A stretch of 64,000 nucleotides of DNA from Arthrobacter_J sp038199985 (GTDB taxonomy: Bacteria > Actinomycetota > Actinomycetes > Actinomycetales > Micrococcaceae): contig JBBPYK010000015.1 of the NCBI GenBank assembly GCA_038199985.1, positions 3,320-67,319 of the forward strand. The letters run 5' to 3'. The notes beneath the pieces are model-generated. The model was given only the letters and a program-made list of their open reading frames with translations. It was not told the origin of the DNA and searched no databases. Numbering within the stretch: the stretch's first letter is position 1; each line of letters begins with the position of its first letter. Both the position numbers and the translations under genes were made by a program. Positions 16,189 to 24,190 of the stretch are shown here, piece after piece.

Positions 16189-17847
16189 ATGACTGAACAG
16201 CAGCAGGCGGACGTAGTCGTTGTTGGTGCCGGACTCGCAGGCCTAGTTGCTACGGCTGAGCTGGCAGCAGCGGGGCGCCGGGTTATTCTCGTGGATCAAG
16301 AGAATCAGCTCGGCGGTCAGGCCTGGTGGTCCTTAGGTGGTCTTTTCCTCGTGAACACCCCCGAGCAGCGCCGTTTGGGGGTTAAAGACTCAGCGGAGCT
16401 AGCGTGGCAGGACTGGCTTGGTACCGCCGGGTTCGACCGACCTGAAGACCATTGGCCACGTCAGTGGGCGGAAGCGTACGTGCACTTCGCGGCCGGGGAA
16501 AAGCGGAGCTGGTTGCACCAGAAAGGGCACCGGATTTTCCCGGTGGTCGGCTGGGCCGAGCGCGGGGGAGACGATGCCAACGGACCGGGCAACTCTGTTC
16601 CGCGGTTCCACATCACCTGGGGCACAGGCCCCGGCATCGTCGAACCTTTTGAGCGGGAAGTTCAAGAAGCTGTTGCCCAGGGAAGAGTCACTCTGGCCCT
16701 GCGGCATCGTGTAGAGAGTCTTACACTGCAGGACGGCGTGGTGACCGGAGTCAGCGGAACTGTGCTGGAGCCGACGACGGCCGGCCGCGGCGAGGCGACC
16801 AGCCGGGAAGTCGTCGGAGACTTCGAATTCCGCGCTGGCACCGTCGTCGTGACCTCCGGCGGAATTGGCGGCAACTCTGATCTTGTCCGCGAGGCATGGC
16901 CGAAGCGTCTTGGAACTTCGCCAGAACACATGATCGCGGGGGTGACCGAATACGTGGACGGATCTGGAATTCAGCTGACACAACGGGCGGGCGGGCGCGT
17001 GATCAATCCCGATCGGATGTGGCACTACGTCGAGGGCATTAAAAACCATTCCCCAGTCTGGAAGAACCATGGGATCCGGATCCTGCCAGGGCCGTCCTCA
17101 CTCTGGCTCGACGCGACAGGGAAGAGGTTGCCCGCGCCGCTGTTCCCCGGGTTCGATACGCTCGGGACACTGGAATATCTCAGAAAAACGGGACACGCTC
17201 ACAGCTGGTTCATCCTCAATGCCAGAATCATCGAGAAGGAATTTGCACTCTCTGGATCAGAGCAGAATCCAGATCTCACCGGTCGATCCGTCAAGGAGGT
17301 TCTCGGCAGGGTGCGGTCGGGTCCAACGTCGCCGGTTCAGGCGTTCATCGACCGCGGAGAGGACTTTGTCCAAGCCACGACCCTGGAAGAACTCGTCAGC
17401 CGCATGAATGCTCTAGAGCCACAGGGGCCATTGCTCGACATTGGGCAGATATCGGCAGTGGTCCATGCCAGGGACAGAGACGTCGTGAACGGCTTTGGCA
17501 AAGACGCGCAGATCGCAGCTATTCGGAGTGCACGTGGTTTTCTGGGGGACAAACTGATGCGCTCGGTCGCTCCTCACCAGTTGCTCGATCCGAAAGCGGG
17601 TCCGCTGATCGCGGTCCGGCTGCACGTCATCACGCGGAAGACGCTTGGCGGGCTCGAAACGGATCTGGACGGGCGCGTGCTGGCTGAGGGCGGCTTACCG
17701 ATTCCCGGGCTTTTCGCCGCAGGGGAGGCATCTGGGTTCGGTGGCGGCGGAATGCACGGCTACCGGTCCCTTGAGGGGACTTTCCTTGGCGGGTGTCTTT
17801 TCAGCGGTCGGGCGGCGGGCCGAGCTGCGGCGGCTGCAGTTAGCTGA
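16189..17847 (+). CDS. FAD-binding dehydrogenase (fumarate reductase/KstD-like family)
   Basis: A 552-residue flavoprotein. The N-terminus has the FAD Rossmann motif VVVVGAGLAGLVATAELA followed by an acidic VDQE at the end of the second strand and GGQAWWSLGGL; the C-terminus has GLFAAGEASGFGGGGMHGYR and LEGTFLGGCLFSGRAAGR, which closes the FAD site. It belongs to the FAD-binding-2 family, close to actinobacterial FAD-binding dehydrogenases of Rv0785 type, distantly related to 3-ketosteroid dehydrogenases. Substrate unknown. It lies behind the ureohydrolase operon but after a terminator, so a shared pathway is uncertain. Confidence 0.85.
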   Translation: MTEQQQADVVVVGAGLAGLVATAELAAAGRRVILVDQENQLGGQAWWSLGGLFLVNTPEQRRLGVKDSAELAWQDWLGTAGFDRPEDHWPRQWAEAYVHFAAGEKRSWLHQKGHRIFPVVGWAERGGDDANGPGNSVPRFHITWGTGPGIVEPFEREVQEAVAQGRVTLALRHRVESLTLQDGVVTGVSGTVLEPTTAGRGEATSREVVGDFEFRAGTVVVTSGGIGGNSDLVREAWPKRLGTSPEHMIAGVTEYVDGSGIQLTQRAGGRVINPDRMWHYVEGIKNHSPVWKNHGIRILPGPSSLWLDATGKRLPAPLFPGFDTLGTLEYLRKTGHAHSWFILNARIIEKEFALSGSEQNPDLTGRSVKEVLGRVRSGPTSPVQAFIDRGEDFVQATTLEELVSRMNALEPQGPLLDIGQISAVVHARDRDVVNGFGKDAQIAAIRSARGFLGDKLMRSVAPHQLLDPKAGPLIAVRLHVITRKTLGGLETDLDGRVLAEGGLPIPGLFAAGEASGFGGGGMHGYRSLEGTFLGGCLFSGRAAGRAAAAAVS

Positions 17848-17857
17848 AGAATCCCAG

Positions 17858-17929
17858 CGCGAGGTCACCCCTTGGCCTCTGAGGTCACCCCGCATAGGAG
17901 GATTCTGGTTGGCCAGAGGTGACCTCGCG
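17858..17929. repeat. Inverted and direct repeats between convergent genes
   Basis: CGCGAGGTCACC (17858-17869) is the exact complement of 17918-17929. Inside, GAGGTCACCCC occurs twice 20 bases apart (17861 and 17881) and GGCC/AGAGG stretches could pair too. The element fills the gap between the FAD dehydrogenase stop and the convergent hydroxylase stop, so it may work as a terminator or be a copy of a dispersed palindromic repeat. It is followed by a short tandem GCGGTGAGGGTG repeat (17927-17953). Confidence 0.55.
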
Positions 17930-17957
17930 GTGAGGGTGGTGCGGTGAGGGTGATGCG

Positions 17958-19139
17958 CTAGTGCATCGTGAAGCGCCGCGCTACAGCGAGTCCAACGGGT
18001 GCGGCATCTATCACGGTCGCCAGAATGCGGTTTCGGGCAGCGAGAACACGTGCTGGCAGCGGACGTCCCAGCATCATGTTCAGATGGGCCTGACGCGCCG
18101 CAACGGTGGCTGCACGACGTCGTCGGCTGTCAAAAGCAGCAAGAGCGCGACCGCGCGCTGCGCCGGATAGCGCCGAACGCACGGACGCCGTGATGAGCGG
18201 TGCGAGGTCCGCTGCATCCAGCCATCCAAGGTTCATTCCCTGGCCGCCGATAGGGCTGATCTCGTGGGCCGCGTCACCGAGGAGCACGGTCCTGCCATGG
18301 ATCATCGAATGGGCCAGCTGAGAGCGAACTTCGAAAGCGCTGAGCATCGAATTGGACGTGGGATCAAGGACGACGCCGGTGCGGTGTCCAATTTCCTCCA
18401 CGAGAGAAATGGCTGTCGGTTCCCGCTCAAGGGATCGAGTGCGCATGACCCAGCGGCGGATTCCGCCGGGCAACGGAAAGGACTCAACGATGCCGTCTGG
18501 TTCCAGGTAGAGGATGGCGTTGCGATCCTCACCCGGCTCGGGTGCGTCAGCGAAGTCACCCATGAGGTACGTATCCGGGTACTTGTTTCGCCGTACCCTC
18601 ACGCCCATTCGATCACGCAGAACGGACTTAGCGCCGTCTGAGGCAACCCCGATTCGTGCTCGGAACTCGCGGGTGCCACCGTCCCCTGATTCGGAATGGG
18701 CGCGTACCAGTACACCATCGCCGTCGTCGTCCATGCTGAGTACTCGAACGCCCCGCACCAGGGCGTCGGGATCCAGCTCCAACAGCCGCCGTTCCAAAAT
18801 GTCATCGGTCCGGCACTGCTGCAGGGCCAAGACGAAGGGGTAGATAGGTGACACATCCTCGAAGGGCAGCGTGGCGACGAGTCGTCCCTGACTGCGCGCC
18901 TCACCACGGCGTATCGCGGTACCTTCCCCTACGAGTTGGTCCACTACGCCAGCGGACGCAAGTACCTGGAGCGCCGGTGGGTGAATGCCGATCGCGCGCG
19001 AATGTCCGCTTCGCTCCGGCCGACGCTCCAGAACCCGAACGCTGATTCCGGCCTGAAGTAGCAGAATTCCCAAGAAAATCCCCACGGGCCCACCGCCGGC
19101 AATCACAACGTCCGTAGTCGTCTGCTGCTCAGTTTTCAT
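17958..19139 (-). CDS. FAD-dependent aromatic hydroxylase (SrsC-like)
   Basis: A 393-residue class A flavin monooxygenase: GGGPVGIFLGILLLQAG (FAD Rossmann, residues ~14-30), VLERRPE, the DG-type motif ASDGAKSVLRDRMG, and GDAAHEISPIGGQGMNLGWLDA, which binds FAD near the C-terminus. It is the last of three minus-strand genes with a type III PKS and a methyltransferase, the same trio as srsABC of Streptomyces griseus, where SrsC hydroxylates alkylresorcinol to quinones. ATG 19139 overlaps the methyltransferase stop by 11 bases, implying translational coupling; the frame is open further upstream but those starts lie inside the methyltransferase. Confidence 0.88.
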   Translation of the reverse strand: MKTEQQTTTDVVIAGGGPVGIFLGILLLQAGISVRVLERRPERSGHSRAIGIHPPALQVLASAGVVDQLVGEGTAIRRGEARSQGRLVATLPFEDVSPIYPFVLALQQCRTDDILERRLLELDPDALVRGVRVLSMDDDGDGVLVRAHSESGDGGTREFRARIGVASDGAKSVLRDRMGVRVRRNKYPDTYLMGDFADAPEPGEDRNAILYLEPDGIVESFPLPGGIRRWVMRTRSLEREPTAISLVEEIGHRTGVVLDPTSNSMLSAFEVRSQLAHSMIHGRTVLLGDAAHEISPIGGQGMNLGWLDAADLAPLITASVRSALSGAARGRALAAFDSRRRRAATVAARQAHLNMMLGRPLPARVLAARNRILATVIDAAPVGLAVARRFTMH

Positions 19140-19830
19140 GCCGGTCCAGACACAACAGATTGACCCAGGGTGCTCGGGACTCAACAGTCCAGGGGGAGGG
19201 TACGACGGCGGCCAGTTCCGCGGACTTGTAGCTACGGCGAATGGAGGTAAGGCCATCCCGACGGATGAACGATCCGGGAAAGAATGGCAGTGTTCCCACG
19301 GAGAAAAGGGCGTAAGCGATGGGACTGCGCGCTATATCGCTGTGGAGGGCAGCCTTGTTGGTGAGCGCCTCCGAATCGCTGAGCAGGCCCTGTAGCTCGG
19401 CGGCTGAGAGATGATGCAGGATGTGGTTGGAGATCACAAAGTCATAGTGTTGGCCCTCGGAGACGAGTTTCGAACTAAACGCTGGGCGGAACGTGACCCC
19501 TGGGGGCGCGGGCTTCGAAACGGCATAATCGTAGGCTCGGCTGTCTGGGTCTATCCCCGTGATTTCTAGGGGCAAACCGTCACGTTGTGCCCAGGATGCC
19601 AGCGCCCGGGCGAGGTCGCCGCCGCCGCAACCGACGTCGAGCAGGGTGGAGACCGACGTCGGGCTCAGATGCGGGCGAATTCGCTCCCGATACACTGACC
19701 GCCAACCGGACACTACAGAGTTGATGAGCGGAAACTGATCATAGGTGCGGGTCAGCATGGCGGGATCTGCGTTGGCCCGGTCCATTTCCTCGACCGCGCC
19801 CGTGGCCCGAAATCGGAGAGGGTAGTCCAT
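19129..19830 (-). CDS. SAM-dependent methyltransferase (SrsB-like position)
   Basis: A 233-residue class I methyltransferase. Motif I is LLDVGCGGGDLARALASWAQ, followed by ITGIDPDSRAYD and a later FVISNHILHHLSAAE. It resembles the methyltransferase-domain proteins that accompany type III PKSs in Micrococcales. Its gene sits 5 bases after the PKS and overlaps the hydroxylase by 11 bases, so all three are one operon. By analogy with srsB it may methylate the resorcinol or dihydroxy product; the acceptor is inferred from context. Confidence 0.87.
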   Translation of the reverse strand: MDYPLRFRATGAVEEMDRANADPAMLTRTYDQFPLINSVVSGWRSVYRERIRPHLSPTSVSTLLDVGCGGGDLARALASWAQRDGLPLEITGIDPDSRAYDYAVSKPAPPGVTFRPAFSSKLVSEGQHYDFVISNHILHHLSAAELQGLLSDSEALTNKAALHSDIARSPIAYALFSVGTLPFFPGSFIRRDGLTSIRRSYKSAELAAVVPSPWTVESRAPWVNLLCLDRHEN

Positions 19831-19835
19831 GTTTC

Positions 19836-21017
19836 TCAGGCGCTGGCGCCGATGAGAGCCCGTTGTTCGTCGCTTTCTGAGGTGACGGCGGGGCTGATTT
19901 TTGTGAACAATCCCGTTTCCACGGTCAGTCCTGGACCGAACGCCATGGAGCAGATGCGCTCGTCCTGTTGGGCTGCATCGAGCTCCATGATGTTTTTGAG
20001 GACGAACATGACAGTGGCCGAAGACATGTTTCCGTAGTTCCTCAGGGTCTCGCGGGCTGGACGAAGCTGTTCTTCGGTGAGGCCCAGTTTCGCCTCGACC
20101 TTATCCAAGATGCTGCGTCCGCCGGGATGGATGCCCCAGTGGGTGATATCGCTGTACGGCTTGCCACTCACGGACGGATCGTGGGCGAGCAGTGGTTCTA
20201 GTGCTCCAATGATGTTCTCGTCGATGATGTGCGGAACGTAGGTTCCCAGAACCATTTCGAAACCTTCATCGCCAATGTTCCACGCCATCGATTCCTCGCC
20301 AACGGGCGTCAGCGTGGTTTCGAAATGATCTAGCCGGATGGTGGGTTTTGTGGAGGGCAGGTCGCGGGAGGTCACGATGGCGGCCGCGGCACCATCGGCG
20401 AACAGGGAGGAACCAACAATCGTGTCTGGATCATTCGAGGTTCGTACGTGCAGCGAGCACAGTTCAGCACTGACCACCAGCACGACGGCGTCTGGATCGG
20501 CTTCGCTGAACGCTTTGGCGGTGCGCAGGGCTGGAAAGGCGGCGTAGCAACCCATGAATCCGAGGTGTGAGCGTTGGACGCTGGGATTCAGGTCAAGCCC
20601 GCGAACAATTTTGTAGTCGGGCCCCGGGTTGAAGAATCCGGTGCAGCTGACCGTGATGACGTGCGTGATGTCGCGGGCCTCAATGCCTTCGCACGCTTCA
20701 ATGGCTTTGCGGGCTGCTTCGATGAACAGGGGAGTGGCCTGTTCCGCGAAGATCTCATTGCGTACCCGTGTGCTTGGACTGAGGATAGTCCGATCGGTCG
20801 GATTGAAGAACAGTGGGTTCTCCGCAGTGCTGTTGAGGGATAGCTCCTCGACCGCGCTGTAGCGCGTCTCAATCCCGGATTGGTCGAATGAAGTGCGGAC
20901 CAGCCGCTGTCCTAACCTGGTGAGTCCGGGCTGTTCGGCGAACACATCGCGAACCTGCGGCTGGATCAACACGGTGGAAGGGATAGCTGTTTCGAGTGAT
21001 CTCAGTGTGGCCGTCAT
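19836..21017 (-). CDS. Type III polyketide synthase (alkylresorcinol/quinone type)
   Basis: A 393-residue chalcone-synthase-fold enzyme with the complete Cys-His-Asn triad: Cys157 in GFMGCYAAFPALRTA, His297 in HWGIHPGGRSILD and Asn330 in NYGNMSSATVMFVL. Such enzymes extend a fatty acyl starter with malonyl-CoA and cyclise it. Together with the methyltransferase and hydroxylase downstream it matches the srsABC layout for phenolic lipids, which lie in the membrane and alter antibiotic sensitivity. ATG 21017 follows TAAGAA by 6 bases, so the transcript is probably leaderless. Confidence 0.92.
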   Translation of the reverse strand: MTATLRSLETAIPSTVLIQPQVRDVFAEQPGLTRLGQRLVRTSFDQSGIETRYSAVEELSLNSTAENPLFFNPTDRTILSPSTRVRNEIFAEQATPLFIEAARKAIEACEGIEARDITHVITVSCTGFFNPGPDYKIVRGLDLNPSVQRSHLGFMGCYAAFPALRTAKAFSEADPDAVVLVVSAELCSLHVRTSNDPDTIVGSSLFADGAAAAIVTSRDLPSTKPTIRLDHFETTLTPVGEESMAWNIGDEGFEMVLGTYVPHIIDENIIGALEPLLAHDPSVSGKPYSDITHWGIHPGGRSILDKVEAKLGLTEEQLRPARETLRNYGNMSSATVMFVLKNIMELDAAQQDERICSMAFGPGLTVETGLFTKISPAVTSESDEQRALIGASA

Positions 21018-21023
21018 AGTCCA

Positions 21024-21052
21024 TTCTTAGTGGACGACGGGGGAGAACACAA
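21024..21052 (-). promoter_or_regulatory. Promoter for the type III PKS operon
   Basis: On the minus strand, TTGTGT (21052-21047), a 17-bp spacer and TAAGAA (21029-21024) precede the PKS ATG by 6 bases. Transcription would begin at about the ATG. Confidence 0.45.
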
Positions 21053-21094
21053 TGTCAGCAAGCTGATGAGCAGCCTGCTGACACGGTGTTCCGG

Positions 21095-22720
21095 TCAGTT
21101 CTGCCGAACGTCGTGGGATTCCTTCTCGATGACGTCGCCAGTTGTGACTCGAGAATCACCTTCGGCCAATGACTCCGCGACGATGTCGCGTTCAATGGTG
21201 GTGGCCAAGGGAACTTCTTTGACCAGTGCCAGCAGCACGGCGGCGATCAGGGCCAGTGGCACCATGAAGAGGAAGATCGGTGTCAAGGCCTCGTTATAGG
21301 ACTCGATGATCGGGTTCCGTAGTGCGTCCGGCAGCTTATCCACCACCCCAGGCGTCAGGCTCGTGGCCCCGCCGGTGGCGGAAGCGGCATCTGCGGGCAG
21401 CTTTTCAGACAGCAGCTGCAGTAGCCGGCCGGTGAACAGGCTACCGACGACGGCGGATCCTAGAGATGCACCGATCTGCCGAAAGTAGTTGTTGGACGCT
21501 GTTGCAGTACCGACCTGCGAATTGGGGAAAGTGTTCTGCACAATCAACACCAGTACCTGCATGGACAAACCAAGCCCGAGCCCTAGAAGGCCGATGAAGA
21601 AGCACATGGTCACCAGTGGCGTATCGATCTGCAGTGTAGAGAGAAGTGCCATCGCGAGGCCGACAATCAATGTGCCCGCGATCGGCATCCACTTGTAGCG
21701 ACCGTACTTACTGATCAAGAACCCTGAGACGACCGAGGCGATCAGGATGGAACCCATCATGGGCACCATCAGTAGGCCTGCGTTGGTGGCTGAGACTCCG
21801 GTTACCATCTGGATGTAGGTGGGCAAGTAGCCGAGGACGCCGAACATCGCGACGCCAATGAGCAGCCCTGCGCCAGTGGTCAGGTTGAAGTTGCGCTCCT
21901 TGAATAGGTGCATGGGGATGACCGGCTCGGTTGCACGGCGCTCCACGAGAACAAAAACCACGGCGCCCACCAGGGAAAGGGCCAGCAGGCCAATGATCTC
22001 CGGTGAGGCCCAGTCATAGCGGTGGCCACCCCACGAGGAGGCCAGTACCAGCGCTGTTGTTGAGATCGCGAGGACTGCCATGCCGAGGTAATCGACCTTC
22101 GGGCGGCTGGTGTGGCCCTTGGGTAGATGCAGCAGGAAGATTGCAGCGACGAGTGCAAGGACACCCAGTGGCAGATTGATCCAGAAGGTCCAGCGCCAGC
22201 CGATGCTTTCAGTGAACCAACCGCCCAACAGCGGTCCCGCAACTGAGGATAGGGCGAACACGCCACCCATGATCCCCATGTACTTGCCACGCTCTCTGGC
22301 CGGCACGACGTCGGCAATGATGGCCTGCGACAGAATAATCAGGCCGCCGCCGCCGAGGCCCTGAATGACACGGCCAGTGATGAGGACGGACATGGACTCA
22401 GAGAGCCCGCCCACTACGGATCCCGCCATGAACAACGAGATGGCGGTTATGAGCAACGGCTTGCGACCGATGAGGTCACCCAATTTGCCGTAGATGGGCA
22501 TCATGATCGTGGAGGCCAGGATGAAGGCGGTCATCACCCATAGCATCTGATCCACGCCATCGAGCTCTCCGACGATAGTGGGCAGGGCGGTACTCAGGAC
22601 TGTCTGGCTCAGTGAGGCCAGCAGCATGGATAGCATGAGTCCCACGAAGAGCAGGATAATTCTTCGTTGTGCGGATGTTTCCGGCGGTTTTGGGGCCGCG
22701 GTGGCTTCAGTCCGGGTCAT
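21095..22720 (-). CDS. MFS drug exporter, DHA2 family (14 helices)
   Basis: A 541-residue EmrB/QacA-type proton antiporter. Motif A is GKLGDLIGRK after the second helix, and motif C appears in SSVAGPLLGGWFTESIGWRW with the antiporter glycine/proline pattern. About 14 hydrophobic segments are visible. It overlaps the upstream tetR by 4 bases (ATGA), so tetR and this gene form an operon and the TetR protein most likely controls its export function. It is followed on the same strand by the type III PKS operon, so export of a related lipid or of an inhibitor is possible but not shown. Confidence 0.92.
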   Translation of the reverse strand: MTRTEATAAPKPPETSAQRRIILLFVGLMLSMLLASLSQTVLSTALPTIVGELDGVDQMLWVMTAFILASTIMMPIYGKLGDLIGRKPLLITAISLFMAGSVVGGLSESMSVLITGRVIQGLGGGGLIILSQAIIADVVPARERGKYMGIMGGVFALSSVAGPLLGGWFTESIGWRWTFWINLPLGVLALVAAIFLLHLPKGHTSRPKVDYLGMAVLAISTTALVLASSWGGHRYDWASPEIIGLLALSLVGAVVFVLVERRATEPVIPMHLFKERNFNLTTGAGLLIGVAMFGVLGYLPTYIQMVTGVSATNAGLLMVPMMGSILIASVVSGFLISKYGRYKWMPIAGTLIVGLAMALLSTLQIDTPLVTMCFFIGLLGLGLGLSMQVLVLIVQNTFPNSQVGTATASNNYFRQIGASLGSAVVGSLFTGRLLQLLSEKLPADAASATGGATSLTPGVVDKLPDALRNPIIESYNEALTPIFLFMVPLALIAAVLLALVKEVPLATTIERDIVAESLAEGDSRVTTGDVIEKESHDVRQN

Positions 22721-23373
22721 TGGACCTTCCTTAGGATCGTGCGAAGAAGTGTTGTGGCCTCGTCGAGGGCGGCAAACTGCGCCTCGCGGCTCTTGGTTGG
22801 TTTAGTGCTCTGCATGGCGAAGCGCATGGTGGCGCTGGCCATGAGGACGATCAAGCGGGCGGACTCATCGGGCGGCGCATCGGGGAAATCTGCAAGCCAT
22901 TGCTCCGAACGTTCCAATCGGGCACGCACGAGGTCCATGACCAATGTGTCTACTTTGGCGATGTAGGCGATCCGTCGGTGCATGAGTTCGGGATACTTTT
23001 CTAGAACTTCAAACCGCAAGCTCGTTTCCCTGTCCCCGGCGAAAGTACTCTGGCCGACCGTCAGCAGCAGATGTGACACTCGATCGAGGATGTTGCAGGA
23101 GAGATCGAACTCGTCTCGAACCCGTTCCTCAATGACTGGCTCCTGGAGGCCCAGAATGGCGTCTTCCTTGGTGGCGAAGTAGTTGAAGAATGTTCTCTGC
23201 GAAACGTTGGCCTGGCTGGTTATGTCCTCAACTGTCACTTGGGTTGGCCCTTTGACAAGGGTCAGCTCTGCAGCGGCGTTGTGGATGGCGGACCAGGTTT
23301 CGGTTCGCTTGCGGTCTCTGAGAGACGTAGAAAGTAGTTCGCTCACACAACTATTGTTGCACTCAGATTGCAT
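22717..23373 (-). CDS. TetR-family regulator of the MFS exporter
   Basis: A 218-residue repressor. The HTH lies about residues 28-70 (WSAIHNAAAELTLVKG, VEDITSQANVSQRTFFNYFATKEDAI), and the rest is the ligand-binding helical domain. The stop overlaps the exporter ATG by 4 bases. Start choice is uncertain: ATG 23373 lies inside a cluster of palindromes, GTG 23346 would give a more usual N-terminus (MSELLSTSLRDRKR), and a TTG at 23397 is also in frame; none has a ribosome site. Autoregulation through the palindromes is likely. Confidence 0.88.
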   Translation of the reverse strand: MQSECNNSCVSELLSTSLRDRKRTETWSAIHNAAAELTLVKGPTQVTVEDITSQANVSQRTFFNYFATKEDAILGLQEPVIEERVRDEFDLSCNILDRVSHLLLTVGQSTFAGDRETSLRFEVLEKYPELMHRRIAYIAKVDTLVMDLVRARLERSEQWLADFPDAPPDESARLIVLMASATMRFAMQSTKPTKSREAQFAALDEATTLLRTILRKVQ

Positions 23374-23397
23374 GACTGCAAAGTTGCAGCCGTGCAA
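23357..23397. promoter_or_regulatory. Nested TGCAA palindromes, putative TetR operator
   Basis: Three inverted repeats are stacked here: TTGCATGACTGCAA (23368-23381), CTGCAAAGTTGCAG (23376-23389), and outer TTGCAC (23357-23362) with GTGCAA (23392-23397). They lie between the tetR-exporter operon and the divergent thioesterase gene, the usual site of a TetR operator. Binding by this TetR is inferred. Confidence 0.55.
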
Positions 23398-23440
23398 TAT
23401 TCGTCACATGTGCTGACGAATAATCTGGTTTAGTTGAGAT

Positions 23441-23908
23441 ATGGAACGGATTATCTGCCACATCCCGCTGCGCTGGGGTGACATGGATGCCTATGGGCAT
23501 ATCAACAATGTGCAAGTAGTTCGGATTCTAGAAGAGGCGCGGGTGCGGGCGTTCGGGCAGCCTGCTGACACTGGTCTTCCCGGTGATGAGCCTCCCGTTC
23601 CGCTATTCTCGACGGTTCGCGACGGCGGCCAAACGCTCGTCGTAGAGCATCGCATTCGCTACGTATCGTCGTTGGAGTACCGGAATGTCCCCGTGGTCGT
23701 TGAAACCTGGGTGAGCTCAGTGAAAGCTGCGAGTCTGGAGCTCAATTACCTGGTGCACGACGGCGTGACAGGGGAAGCATGTGTGAAGGCCTCCACGGTC
23801 TTGGCCTTTGTCTCGGGAGAGTCAGGCAGGGTGTGCCGTCTCACAGCAGAACAGCGTGAGCTAGTTGCTCCATGGGTGGCCGATTCGGTCTTTGCCTCTC
23901 TGCCATAA
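23441..23908 (+). CDS. Acyl-CoA thioesterase (4HBT hot-dog fold)
   Basis: A 155-residue single hot-dog protein of the YbgC/FadM/4-hydroxybenzoyl-CoA thioesterase group. The signature RWGDMDAYGHINNVQVVRIL holds the catalytic Asp16, with a beta-rich C-terminal half (RIRYVSSLEYRNVPVVVETW). It would release free acid from an acyl-CoA in the cytoplasm. It is divergent from tetR; TAATCT lies 14 bases before the ATG, and no ribosome site is seen. Being next to an exporter and a type III PKS operon could mean a lipid-linked role, but this is inference. Confidence 0.85.
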   Translation: MERIICHIPLRWGDMDAYGHINNVQVVRILEEARVRAFGQPADTGLPGDEPPVPLFSTVRDGGQTLVVEHRIRYVSSLEYRNVPVVVETWVSSVKAASLELNYLVHDGVTGEACVKASTVLAFVSGESGRVCRLTAEQRELVAPWVADSVFASLP

Positions 23909-24190
23909 CGAAGCTGTAACTTCGCTTGATCGGCGTCGGGTCGGGGCTAGGGGCTACTCGACGGTAGTCATGAAGCATCAAATGATGAATAACCATGGAA
24001 TATTTATGCTCTGAGTGAACAGCGCGTTGTTAGACTCGTTTGCGAACACAGAGAATGCTCCGCCGCCACATTCACTCATCCTCCTTTTGTCAGGGGTCGA
24101 CGAGGGCCAGGGAGCGTATCAAAGACTAGCAATGGTGCGCGTTCCTGGTCTGTGCAAAGTGTTGTATCAGGGACCCACGGATGGGTACGA

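Noticed and set aside
24093..24122. Promoter TTGTCA/TATCAA before proV
   Set aside because: The hexamers are 24 bp apart, too far for a sigma-70-type promoter; no convincing alternative was found in the 282-bp gap.
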